The notes under the pieces are model-generated. The model did no database searches and was not told the DNA's origin. It saw only the letters and a program-made list of their open reading frames with translations. The position numbers and the translations under genes were made by a program. Below, piece by piece: positions 1 to 7,000 of a stretch of DNA of 64,000 nt. Numbering within the stretch: the first letter of the stretch is position 1; each line of letters begins with the position of its first letter. Origin of the DNA: Lacrimispora defluvii (GTDB taxonomy: Bacteria; Bacillota; Clostridia; Lachnospirales; Lachnospiraceae); NCBI GenBank assembly GCA_013036995.1, contig JAAOXG010000001.1:186001-250000 (forward strand). Reading direction: 5' to 3'.

Positions 1-291
1 TATCAGCAGTTCCGCTGTGGACTGGTTGTTGGCGACCACACGTGTAGGAGCTGCTTCAAAAACCTGCGGCTTAGATGTCCAGTTGCCATCATTGATGCTG
101 TAGTTGGACACGGTTAAGGGATAGGAGACGGAACTGGACTGCTGGTTAGTCTGAGAATCCACAGTCTCCGTTTTTTGAGTTGTCTTTTCCGGATTGGAAG
201 AGGCAGAGCTGGAGTTACATCCAACTAATCCTGCAACCATAAGAACCGACAGTGATATGCCGGCAAAATGCTTTTTCCAAGTGATATTCAA
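1..291 (-). CDS. Iron/siderophore-type ABC transporter substrate-binding lipoprotein (C-terminus beyond window)
   Basis: The first 97 codons are present; the rest runs off the left edge. The N-terminus has a short basic segment, a hydrophobic stretch and a lipobox ending LVGC, followed by a Ser/Thr/Gln-rich linker, so it should be a membrane-anchored lipoprotein. The segment RVVANNQSTAELL matches the start of the mature domain of FepB/FhuD/BtuF-type binding proteins. The start is TTG at 291-289, preceded by AAAGGAG eight bases upstream; no ATG fits. It is divergent from the permease and ATPase genes at 526-2422, which are presumably its partners. Iron-chelate rather than cobalamin is inferred from the operators and from the ferritin gene elsewhere in the window. 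Confidence 0.85.
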   Translation of the reverse strand, partial: MNITWKKHFAGISLSVLMVAGLVGCNSSSASSNPEKTTQKTETVDSQTNQQSSSVSYPLTVSNYSINDGNWTSKPQVFEAAPTRVVANNQSTAELLI

Positions 292-317
292 ATGTGTTTC
301 TCCTTTTAAAATTATTG

Positions 318-333
318 GTTAGCGCAAGCTAAC
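318..333. promoter_or_regulatory. Operator palindrome, left copy
   Basis: Perfect GTTAG-cgcaag-CTAAC palindrome just downstream of the leftward promoter. The same 5-6-5 architecture recurs at 452-467 beside the rightward promoter. The half-site resembles the GTTAG/CTAAC core of DtxR/IdeR iron boxes, but the spacing differs, so the cognate regulator is inferred. Confidence 0.6.
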
Positions 334-340
334 TCAAAAG

Positions 341-370
341 AGTATACTGTAAAAAGAGTAGATTTGTCAA
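341..370 (-). promoter_or_regulatory. Sigma-A promoter of the leftward binding-protein gene
   Basis: On the minus strand TTGACA (370-365) is followed after 18 bases by TATACT (346-341). The GTTAG-N6-CTAAC palindrome at 318-333 lies seven bases past the -10, across the expected start of transcription. Confidence 0.7.
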
Positions 371-414
371 CCTGTTTTATAAGGTTTCACCTGATTCATG
401 AAATGACGATGGTG

Positions 415-443
415 TTGACAGTTATATTGAGGTATGATATATT
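415..443 (+). promoter_or_regulatory. Sigma-A promoter of the rightward transporter operon
   Basis: TTGACA (415-420), a 17-base spacer and TATATT (438-443). The second GTTAG-N6-CTAAC palindrome starts eight bases after the -10. Confidence 0.75.
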
Positions 444-451
444 GAAATGCG

Positions 452-467
452 GTTAGAAATAACTAAC
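452..467. promoter_or_regulatory. Operator palindrome, right copy
   Basis: Perfect GTTAG-aaataa-CTAAC palindrome. It mirrors the site at 318-333 in architecture and in distance from its promoter, so one repressor probably controls both divergent units. Confidence 0.6.
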
Positions 468-525
468 TTATAGAAACATAAGGGGTCATTTTGTACTAAT
501 ATGTTAATTACTAAGGAGCATCAGC

Positions 526-1629
526 ATGAAGACACAAGGCAGCATAACTGCAAGGAATAGAAAAAAAGAGAGCATCCAGCATAAGGCATTTATACCGTTG
601 GTCATTGCCCTGATGGTTTTTATTGTATTTTCAGTCGGTTGTTCGGTATCCATTGGTCAGGTGCCTATCTCACTTAATGATACGTTTCAGATTCTGCTTT
701 ATAAGATTTCAGGAATGAGATTTGGCTCTTTAGAAGGGCTTTCCACAGCCTCTTTTGCGGATATTATCTGGCACATCCGTCTGCCCAGAGCGCTGATGTC
801 AATGCTGGTTGGAATTGGGCTTTCCCTATGCGGTGCGGTAATGCAGGCTTCCGTACAAAATCCGCTGGCAGACCCTTACATATTGGGGATTTCCTCAGGA
901 GGTGCTTTAGGCGCTACCTTTGCTATTTTGCTGGGGTTTGGTTTTCCTGGAGTGCTGGGGCAGATGGGTGTTGCCGTCTGGGCATTTGCAGGGGCATTTG
1001 GAGCCGCTGTCCTGGTGATGGTGATTGCTCACATGGGAGGGAAGATTACTTCAGCCAAGCTGGTGCTTACAGGCATGGTGATCAATGCGCTGTGTAGTGC
1101 GTTTTCTAATTTTATTATTTATTTTGCAAATAATGCGGAAGGAATTAAGACAGTCACTTTCTGGACCATGGGAAGTATTGCGTCAGCAACATGGGAGAAG
1201 CTTCCTTTGGCAGCAATCAGTATCGGAATTGCAGTTGTGTTTTTCTTAACCCAGTTCCGGGTGCTCAACACCATACTGTTAGGGAGTGAAGCAGCTGTCA
1301 CGCTGGGCATTTCCTTAAACCGTTATCTTCGCATTTATATGATGGTTTGTGCATTAGTTACGGGAATTATAGTTTCCAGCTGTGGCACCATCGGGTTTGT
1401 TGGATTAATTATCCCTCATATTGTCCGAGGGGTGGTGGGAACAGACCATAAAAGACTGATTCCGGCTTCTGCTTTGTTTGGAGCTGCCTTTCTCATTTGG
1501 GCTGATGTATTTTCACGTACCTTGATTCATCAGAGTGAGCTGCCCATCGGCATTATTACATCCATGATCGGAGCTCCCATGTTTATGTATATGCTAATGA
1601 AAAAAGGATATGGATTTGGAGGAAAATAA
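526..1629 (+). CDS. FecCD-family ABC transporter permease
   Basis: Polytopic inner-membrane subunit of a siderophore/haem/cobalamin-type importer, 367 aa with about ten hydrophobic segments, the usual size for the family. After a basic N-terminal tail (residues 1-20) comes the first membrane span. The family signature QNPLADPYILGISSG lies at about 111-125, and IGFVGLIIPHIVR in the C-terminal third is the region that contacts the ATPase. An AAGGAG site precedes the ATG. The gene ends one base before the preferred GTG start of the ATPase, so the two are translationally coupled. The substrate cannot be read from sequence; an Fe3+-chelate is favoured by the operators. Confidence 0.92.
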   Translation: MKTQGSITARNRKKESIQHKAFIPLVIALMVFIVFSVGCSVSIGQVPISLNDTFQILLYKISGMRFGSLEGLSTASFADIIWHIRLPRALMSMLVGIGLSLCGAVMQASVQNPLADPYILGISSGGALGATFAILLGFGFPGVLGQMGVAVWAFAGAFGAAVLVMVIAHMGGKITSAKLVLTGMVINALCSAFSNFIIYFANNAEGIKTVTFWTMGSIASATWEKLPLAAISIGIAVVFFLTQFRVLNTILLGSEAAVTLGISLNRYLRIYMMVCALVTGIIVSSCGTIGFVGLIIPHIVRGVVGTDHKRLIPASALFGAAFLIWADVFSRTLIHQSELPIGIITSMIGAPMFMYMLMKKGYGFGGK

Positions 1630-1630
1630 G

Positions 1631-2422
1631 GTGGATCTTCAGGCAGATAATATGATCGTTACGTTATCCAATACTGATATAGTGAAGGATATTTCAATTA
1701 AAGTAAAAGATAGACAGTTTGTTGGATTAATAGGACCTAATGGCTGTGGAAAGTCCACGCTGCTCAAAAGTATTTATAAGGTAATAAAGCCCAGGCAGGG
1801 CAGTATTTATCTGGGTGATCTGGATGTGGTGAAATCAGATCCCAAGTCAGTTTCCCGTATTATGGGTGTTGTTGGTCAGTTTAATGATCTTAGCTTTGAT
1901 TTTACCGTTCAGGAAATGGTCCTTATGGGAAGGACTCCCCATAAAAAATTTATGGAGGGTGATTCTGAGGAGGATTATAAAATTGTCAGTGCTGCACTGG
2001 AAGAGGTCAGCTTGTCCGGATATGAAAATCGCAGCTACCTTACCCTGTCGGGAGGCGAAAAACAGCGTGTTATACTGGCTCGTGCCCTGGCACAGCAGCC
2101 CTCCTTTCTGGTTATGGATGAGCCCACCAATCATCTGGACATTAAATATCAGCTGCAGATTTTATCCATTGTAAAGCGAATGAATGTTGGTACCCTTGCT
2201 GCTCTGCATGATCTGGAGCTTGCTGCTGAATACTGTGATTATCTTTACGTGATGAAGCAGGGTAAAGTGATATCCCATGGTACTCCAAAGGAGGTTCTGA
2301 CCAGTCAGCTGATCGGAGAGGTTTATGATGTGGAGTGTAAAATTTATACCAATCCCATTACAGGGGAGTTAAGCATTGCTTATCTGCCGGTAACCATGAA
2401 TAGTGGGGAAAAAAGAAAATAG
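1631..2422 (+). CDS. FecE/BtuD-type ABC transporter ATPase
   Basis: Cytoplasmic ATPase that should drive the permease encoded just upstream. From the chosen start it has Walker A GPNGCGKST (35-43), signature LSGGEKQR (from about 139), Walker B FLVMDEP (159-165) and a switch histidine in LAALHD. I chose GTG at 1631 because TTGGAGGA lies at the right distance, whereas the in-frame ATG at 1610 has only an AGG two bases away and would overlap the permease by 20 bases. Length 263 aa is typical of FecE/FhuC proteins. The C-terminus (about 220-263) extends past the ATPase core, as in many iron-chelate ATPases. Confidence 0.92.
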   Translation: MDLQADNMIVTLSNTDIVKDISIKVKDRQFVGLIGPNGCGKSTLLKSIYKVIKPRQGSIYLGDLDVVKSDPKSVSRIMGVVGQFNDLSFDFTVQEMVLMGRTPHKKFMEGDSEEDYKIVSAALEEVSLSGYENRSYLTLSGGEKQRVILARALAQQPSFLVMDEPTNHLDIKYQLQILSIVKRMNVGTLAALHDLELAAEYCDYLYVMKQGKVISHGTPKEVLTSQLIGEVYDVECKIYTNPITGELSIAYLPVTMNSGEKRK

Positions 2423-2484
2423 GATAGAAATATTATCCATAGAGACGTTGACATCAATTCTGTGGAGGAATATAATGAATTCAG

Positions 2485-2513
2485 GGGTATATACGTTGGT
2501 ATATGCCCTTTTC
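2485..2513 (+). terminator. Stem-loop with short T tract between ATPase and winged-helix gene
   Basis: GGGTATATAC (2485-2494), GTTG loop, GTATATGCCC (2499-2508), then TTTTC. The ten-base stem has one G-U pair and its T tract is short, so it may be a partial terminator or attenuator inside the operon. Confidence 0.45.
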
Positions 2514-2541
2514 TATATTATGACACAGGAGGAAAATAATC

Positions 2542-3075
2542 ATGAGTGATAAAAAATCAGATAATCTTCACTGTCCCTGCTGTAAACGTCACTGTTCCAT
2601 TGATGATCTTCACTGCAGCAAAGGTAAGGTCTATGCAAAATCATTAAAACGGAAAGAAGAGGCCGGCAAACAGCAAACAGAAAACTATGAACCGTCTTTT
2701 AACAGAATTCTTCTTTACTATAAATTTGGGTTTCACCGACTGTTTGGTCAGAAGGAGAAAGAATTAAGCAGTAAGAAATTAAGAGCACTGGTAATGGGAG
2801 CATTGTTCCAGACAGATGGAAAGACTGCAACAGAACTGGAATCAGAAACGGGAATCAGAAACGAGAAGCTGAAGGAGTGTCTGGAAAAGCTGGAAAAAAA
2901 GGAATATGTGAAAAAGAAAACCCAGCCAGAGGGATTACGTCAGTATACCCTTTCAGATAAAGGAACAAAAGCGGCAGAAGAATTTATAACGGGTGGAGAT
3001 AAAGAAGTGCTGACACGCCTGGAAAAAGAAGAAAGAGACCAGTTGGAAAATTTGTTAAGAAAATTATTACCATAG
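2542..3075 (+). CDS. Cys-rich N-terminus plus winged-helix DNA-binding protein (possible metal sensor)
   Basis: 177 aa, no signal peptide or membrane span. Residues 9-27 hold a dense cluster of metal-ligand residues, CPCCKRHCS followed by LHCSKG: five Cys and several His. About 75-165 reads as a MarR/PadR-like winged helix: a helix-turn-helix around TATELESETGIRNEKLKECLEKLE, then a wing with VKKKTQ...RQYTLSDKG. It is the last gene of the iron-type operon, 119 bases after the ATPase, with a strong AGGAGG site. I infer a transcription factor that senses iron or another metal through the Cys cluster, possibly acting on the GTTAG-N6-CTAAC operators upstream. The exact family is not one I can name with certainty. 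Confidence 0.6.
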   Translation: MSDKKSDNLHCPCCKRHCSIDDLHCSKGKVYAKSLKRKEEAGKQQTENYEPSFNRILLYYKFGFHRLFGQKEKELSSKKLRALVMGALFQTDGKTATELESETGIRNEKLKECLEKLEKKEYVKKKTQPEGLRQYTLSDKGTKAAEEFITGGDKEVLTRLEKEERDQLENLLRKLLP

Positions 3076-3156
3076 AAAATATCTGCATTGGCTCCACCAT
3101 TTATCTCAATAATTGTCCGACATGTGCACAAGAAATGTAAAAAAATACGTTTATGT

Positions 3157-3184
3157 TTGCAGTTTTCATCAGATGTGATACAAT
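3157..3184 (+). promoter_or_regulatory. Promoter of the GntR regulator gene
   Basis: TTGCAG (3157-3162), a 16-base spacer and TACAAT (3179-3184). The -10 overlaps a palindrome, so the gene is probably autoregulated. Confidence 0.55.
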
Positions 3185-3197
3185 GATTGTATGACAA
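3178..3197. promoter_or_regulatory. FadR-subfamily-type operator upstream of the GntR gene
   Basis: Perfect ATACAAT-G-ATTGTAT palindrome (3178-3192) overlapping TTGTATGACAA (3187-3197), which fits the FadR-subfamily consensus TNGTNNNACNA. A 14/15 match to 3186-3200 recurs at 6872-6886 in front of the sugar-transport operon. Confidence 0.55.
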
Positions 3198-3242
3198 CAT
3201 GAAAGATTTAGACTAAAAACATAAATTAAAGGAGTGAATTAA

Positions 3243-3938
3243 ATGGAAGAACTTTCCAGAATTCCCATTGTACAGCAGGTTGTAAACAGCATGAAGGATT
3301 ATATTGCAGCAGATGGAATTTTGGTTGGGCAGAAATTGCCTACAGAAAAGGAGTGGTGTGAGAAACTGACCGTTGGCAGAGGAACAGTCAGAGAAGCATT
3401 CCGCATTCTGGAGGCCAGGGGGCTGGTAGAGATTAAGCCTGGTCGGGGAGCATTTCTGGTCAGCAAAAAGGAATTGGGTCAGGAAGAACTGGCTGAGTGG
3501 TTTCTTAAAAATGAAGTTGAATTAAAGGATTATATTGAGGTAAGAAGTGCAGTGGAACCCCTGTGTGCGAAAATTATCGCCAAACGGGCGACGGATGGAG
3601 AGCTGGAGCAGATTGAACGAACCCATTTCCGGTTTATCCGGGCTGTGGAAGAGAATGATTTTGCGGGTATGGCAAAGTATGATGAACGGCTGCACCGGCA
3701 GATTGTGGAGGCCAGTAAAAACAAAATGCTCATTTTTATGAGTAAAAAAATCGATGAGTGCATTCGTGATTTCCGGCTGAGAACGTTTCAGGTTCCTCAG
3801 AATGCCCAGAATGCGATCCGGGCACACCACAACATTGTGGAAGCGTTAAAGGCACGGGATGAAGAAGTTGCAGAACTTTATGCCAAACGCCATATTTCAT
3901 TGATTAACACAGATATGAATGTAATTATAAAACGGTAA
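3243..3938 (+). CDS. GntR-family transcriptional regulator, FadR subfamily
   Basis: 231 aa, normal FadR-subfamily length. Residues 8-75 form the GntR winged helix: LPTEKEWCEKLTVGRGTVREA holds the recognition helix and GLVEIKPGRGAFL the wing. Residues 90-225 form an all-helical FCD ligand domain with the expected metal-ligand pattern (D and H in AKYDERLHRQIVEASKN, a later HHNIVEAL and a C-terminal AKRHI). FCD proteins usually sense small organic acids or sugar acids. Its putative operator also occurs before the sugar ABC operon at 7001, so I infer that it represses that operon and itself. GGAGTGA lies before the ATG. Confidence 0.88.
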   Translation: MEELSRIPIVQQVVNSMKDYIAADGILVGQKLPTEKEWCEKLTVGRGTVREAFRILEARGLVEIKPGRGAFLVSKKELGQEELAEWFLKNEVELKDYIEVRSAVEPLCAKIIAKRATDGELEQIERTHFRFIRAVEENDFAGMAKYDERLHRQIVEASKNKMLIFMSKKIDECIRDFRLRTFQVPQNAQNAIRAHHNIVEALKARDEEVAELYAKRHISLINTDMNVIIKR

Positions 3939-3944
3939 TAGAAC

Positions 3945-3980
3945 TGGCAAAATTCCTGCCAAAATTGTGGAATTTTGTCA
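3945..3980 (+). terminator. Hairpin after the GntR gene
   Basis: TGGCAAAATTCC (3945-3956) pairs with GGAATTTTGTCA (3969-3980), eleven of twelve plus one G-U, with a 12-base loop. No good T tract follows, so this is either a weak terminator or a regulatory structure before the next promoter. Confidence 0.4.
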
Positions 3981-3991
3981 GTATATTAACG

Positions 3992-4019
3992 TTGCATTTT
4001 CATCATTATGTGATACAAT
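3992..4019 (+). promoter_or_regulatory. Promoter of the small membrane protein / secDF unit
   Basis: TTGCAT (3992-3997), a 16-base spacer and TACAAT (4014-4019). Nearly the same sequence, including ATGTGATACAATG, occurs at the GntR promoter (3157-3185), suggesting duplication or shared control. Confidence 0.5.
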
Positions 4020-4078
4020 GCACATGTATAAAGTAGTATGCAGGAGCTGGAAAAACACCTGCAGCGGGAGGAACTGCA

Positions 4079-4522
4079 TTGGAAACCAGGAGAAAAAAGT
4101 CTGGGATACATCGTCTGATACTGGCATGTTTTTTTTGCACGGCAGTATTAATGACACAACTGAATACGGTTGATGTGGTCAAGAGCCTGGGACATCCTGG
4201 CTTTTTTTCCGTAAGCAGTTTTTCCAATGAGAACCTGCACCATAAAAGATATGATGCAATGATTGAATCCAAGGATGTGCTGGAAGAGGAAGCGGTAAGT
4301 GATGTATTTCTTAATATTGTAAGCCGTTCAAATCTAAAAAGCGTAGTCCTTAATTATATATGTTTAAAAACATTCTTCTTATTTATACCGTTTGCGTTAT
4401 GGTCACTTCGCACCCTTCTTATGCGGGAGGGATATATAAGCCGGATGTTTGTGATCCATTATATTCATAATTCCGACGGAGAAAAAGAAGCAGCAGGCAG
4501 GCTATGGCAGATTGAAAATTAA
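4079..4522 (+). CDS. Small membrane protein of unknown function, upstream of secDF
   Basis: 147 aa; I do not recognise a family. The N-terminus is basic, followed by a hydrophobic segment (about 11-28, RLILACFFCTAVLMT), then a soluble stretch of about 70 residues, a second span (about 95-113, FFLFIPFALWSL) and a charged tail. That predicts two spans with the middle part outside the membrane. The start is TTG at 4079, seven bases after GGGAGG; no ATG is as well placed. It ends 19 bases before secDF and shares its direction, so the two are probably cotranscribed and it may be an accessory to the translocase or an unrelated membrane protein. Confidence 0.55.
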   Translation: METRRKKSGIHRLILACFFCTAVLMTQLNTVDVVKSLGHPGFFSVSSFSNENLHHKRYDAMIESKDVLEEEAVSDVFLNIVSRSNLKSVVLNYICLKTFFLFIPFALWSLRTLLMREGYISRMFVIHYIHNSDGEKEAAGRLWQIEN

Positions 4523-4541
4523 TAGAAAATGAGGAAAACTT

Positions 4542-6704
4542 ATGAAGCCAGGAAAGAAAATGCTTGCTGCGATATTTTTAGGAATTGCAGCCATTGTTTG
4601 CATTGCTATATTTGGAGCAGGAGATAGTGTTAAAGGAATCTTCGATATGCGGTTTGGTATCGATATACGCGGAGGCGTAGAAGCTATTTTCGAGCCTCAG
4701 AATTTAGACCGTAAGCCTACGCCCCAGGAACTGGAATCGGCAAGGGAAGTAATTGAAAGCCGTATGGACAGCCAGAACATTGCTGACCGTGAAGTAACTG
4801 TGGATAAAGAGGCTGGTTATATCATAGTACAGTTCCCATGGAAATCAGGGGAAACAGATTTTAACCCGGAAGATGCAATATCTGAGTTAGGTGAGATGGC
4901 AGAACTGACCTTTAAGGACCCCGATGGAACTGTTTTAATTCAGGGTAAAGATGTTGAGAAGGCTACCCCTCAGACGAATACATCCAATGGAATCAAGACA
5001 TACGTAGTAGCACTCAGCTTTAACAGCAATGGATCAAAGCTGTTTGAAGATGCTACTGGAAAACTGGTTGGAAAAAGAATCGGAATTTATATGGATAATA
5101 ATCTGATTTCCAATCCTACGGTTCAGAATAAGATATCAGGTGGACAGGCGGTAATCACTGGTATGAAGAGCTACGAGGAAGCCAAGGCTCTGGCTGAGAA
5201 AATTAATGCCGGTGCTCTTCCTTTCTCCTTAAAAACAACCAACTTCTCTACCATTAGCCCCTCCCTGGGAAGCAATGCTTTAACAATTATGGTCTATGCC
5301 GGACTGGTTGCATTCCTTGTGATCTGTCTCTTTATGATTGTGTTCTATAAAATGCCAGGTATTGTTGCATGTGTTACCCTGCTTTTACAGATGGTAATTC
5401 AGATGCTGGCAGTTTCGGTTCCCCAGTATACCCTGACCCTTCCAGGAATTGCAGGTATTATCCTGACACTTGGTATGGCTGTGGATACCAATATTATTAT
5501 TTCAGAGCGTATATCAGATGAACTAAAGAAGGGATCATCAGTAAAGGGAGCTGTCGTTTCCGGTTATAAGAATGCTTTTTCATCGGTATTGGACGGTAAT
5601 GTGACAACTGCTATTGTAGCAGTGATCTTAATGATCTTTGGATCAGGAACCATGCTGAGCTTTGGGTATACCCTGCTGGTTGGTATGGTGGTAAATCTTC
5701 TGATTGGTGTATCCGTATCCAAACACCTGATACTGTCACTGATTCAGTCTGATTTCTGGAGAAATGAGAAATGGTTTAGAATCAGAAAAGATAAAAAAAT
5801 CATACCTTTCTATCAGAAAAAATATATATTTGCGATTATCTCAGGATTTGTTATACTGTCCGGTATCGCTGGCTGCTTCTTCTATGGAGTGAAACTGGAT
5901 ACCCAGTTTACTGGCGGTGCAGTTCTGTCATATTCTGTTTCTGATAAGGCAGATACCGGTAAAATACAGGAATCCATTGAAAAAGAGACAAAGCGTCCCG
6001 TAACTGTCCAGATTAAAGAAGATAATATGACTGGATTAAAGAGGCTGTCTGTTACACTTGCCGGAAATTCAGGTATTTCACCGGAGGAACAGAAAGCCAT
6101 TACTGATACAATTAACAGTACCATTGGCAAAAATGATGCAAAGCTGTCTGAGACATTTGTGGTAGAACCTTATATTGGTGCAAAAGCGCTGAAGAACGCC
6201 GCTGCAGCCATTATACTGTCACTGATCTTTATTGTTATATATGTCTGGATCCGTTTCTCAGTTATATCCGGTCTTTCTGCCGGAATAACAGCGATGATTG
6301 CTCTGGTTCATGATGTTTTTGTGGTATTCTTTGCATTTGTATTGTTCCAGATTCCGTTAAATGATGCTTTCGTTGCGGTAGTACTGACGATTATCGGTTA
6401 CTCCATTAACGATACTATCGTAATTTACGACAGAATTCGTGAAAACAGAAAACATGATTCCAAAATGCCGGTGGACACTTTGGTTAACGTAAGTACATCC
6501 CAGACACTGGGAAGATCCATTAATACTTCTGCAACAACTGGAATTTGCGTATTGATTCTTATGGTGGCTTCTGTGTATTTCCATATTGAGTCCATCATGG
6601 AATTCTCACTTCCTATGTTCTTTGGTATCCTGACAGGCTGCTATTCATCAATTTGTGTGGCAGGTACCCTGTGGGCAATGTGGGAGAAAAAGAAAGGTAA
6701 ATAA
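4542..6704 (+). CDS. secDF: Fused protein translocase subunit SecDF
   Basis: Membrane component of the Sec pathway that uses the proton-motive force to help pull exported proteins through SecYEG. The 720 residues contain SecD (about 1-400) and SecF (about 430-720) joined in one chain. SecD features are the first span, FGIDIRGGVEAIF (SecD D1 motif), the P1 periplasmic domain with GGQAVITG, and a membrane part with TLGMAVDTNIIISERI. SecF shows LDTQFTGGAVLSY and IGYSINDTIVIYDRIREN. Twelve membrane spans are expected. A GAGGAAAA site precedes the ATG. A strong terminator follows. Confidence 0.95.
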   Translation: MKPGKKMLAAIFLGIAAIVCIAIFGAGDSVKGIFDMRFGIDIRGGVEAIFEPQNLDRKPTPQELESAREVIESRMDSQNIADREVTVDKEAGYIIVQFPWKSGETDFNPEDAISELGEMAELTFKDPDGTVLIQGKDVEKATPQTNTSNGIKTYVVALSFNSNGSKLFEDATGKLVGKRIGIYMDNNLISNPTVQNKISGGQAVITGMKSYEEAKALAEKINAGALPFSLKTTNFSTISPSLGSNALTIMVYAGLVAFLVICLFMIVFYKMPGIVACVTLLLQMVIQMLAVSVPQYTLTLPGIAGIILTLGMAVDTNIIISERISDELKKGSSVKGAVVSGYKNAFSSVLDGNVTTAIVAVILMIFGSGTMLSFGYTLLVGMVVNLLIGVSVSKHLILSLIQSDFWRNEKWFRIRKDKKIIPFYQKKYIFAIISGFVILSGIAGCFFYGVKLDTQFTGGAVLSYSVSDKADTGKIQESIEKETKRPVTVQIKEDNMTGLKRLSVTLAGNSGISPEEQKAITDTINSTIGKNDAKLSETFVVEPYIGAKALKNAAAAIILSLIFIVIYVWIRFSVISGLSAGITAMIALVHDVFVVFFAFVLFQIPLNDAFVAVVLTIIGYSINDTIVIYDRIRENRKHDSKMPVDTLVNVSTSQTLGRSINTSATTGICVLILMVASVYFHIESIMEFSLPMFFGILTGCYSSICVAGTLWAMWEKKKGK

Positions 6705-6720
6705 AAAGATATCAGGCGAA

Positions 6721-6760
6721 GGCCGGGTAGTCAGTTAATCTGACTGCCTGGCCTTTTTTT
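6721..6760 (+). terminator. Intrinsic terminator after secDF
   Basis: A 14-base stem (6721-6734 with 6740-6753, two imperfect pairs) with a five-base loop, followed by eight T residues. Confidence 0.9.
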
Positions 6761-6831
6761 TATTGTAAGACAAAATTGCATGATGGTGTATGACCGCCTT
6801 TTGTTTGTTTTGCATAATTTTAAAAATAATG

Positions 6832-6860
6832 TTGACAAATTTCGAGTAAAGATGTATTAT
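6832..6860 (+). promoter_or_regulatory. Sigma-A promoter of the ribose-type ABC/transketolase operon
   Basis: TTGACA (6832-6837), 17-base spacer, TATTAT (6855-6860). About 140 bases of leader separate it from the first ATG, with an operator-like palindrome right after the -10. Confidence 0.8.
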
Positions 6861-6871
6861 GAATTTACAAT

Positions 6872-6891
6872 ATTGTATGACAGCATACAAT
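6872..6891. promoter_or_regulatory. Operator palindrome downstream of the sugar-operon promoter
   Basis: ATTGTATG-acag-CATACAAT, a perfect palindrome placed over the expected transcription start. Its left part matches the site in front of the GntR gene (ATTGTATGACA at 3186-3196). A third half-site, CATACAAT, lies at 6926-6933. Confidence 0.6.
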
Positions 6892-7000
6892 AAAAGCGAG
6901 CCCGGGAAGCTTAAAAGAATGATATCATACAATGTTATCAACAAATGTAACAAAAAATGTATGAAATTTAACGACTAAACGTGTTGAGAGGTGGATTATT

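Noticed and set aside
1610-1630. ATG start of the iron-type ATPase overlapping the permease
   Set aside because: No properly spaced ribosome site; GTG 1631 in frame has TTGGAGGA at good spacing and the family N-terminus starts there.
4021-4173. Alternative ORF at 3967-4173 upstream of the small membrane protein
   Set aside because: It covers the promoter, has no ribosome site, and overlaps the better-supported TTG-started gene in another frame.
6926-6933. Third GntR operator before the sugar operon
   Set aside because: Only one half-site (CATACAAT) is present and the second arm is missing; kept only as a possible auxiliary site.
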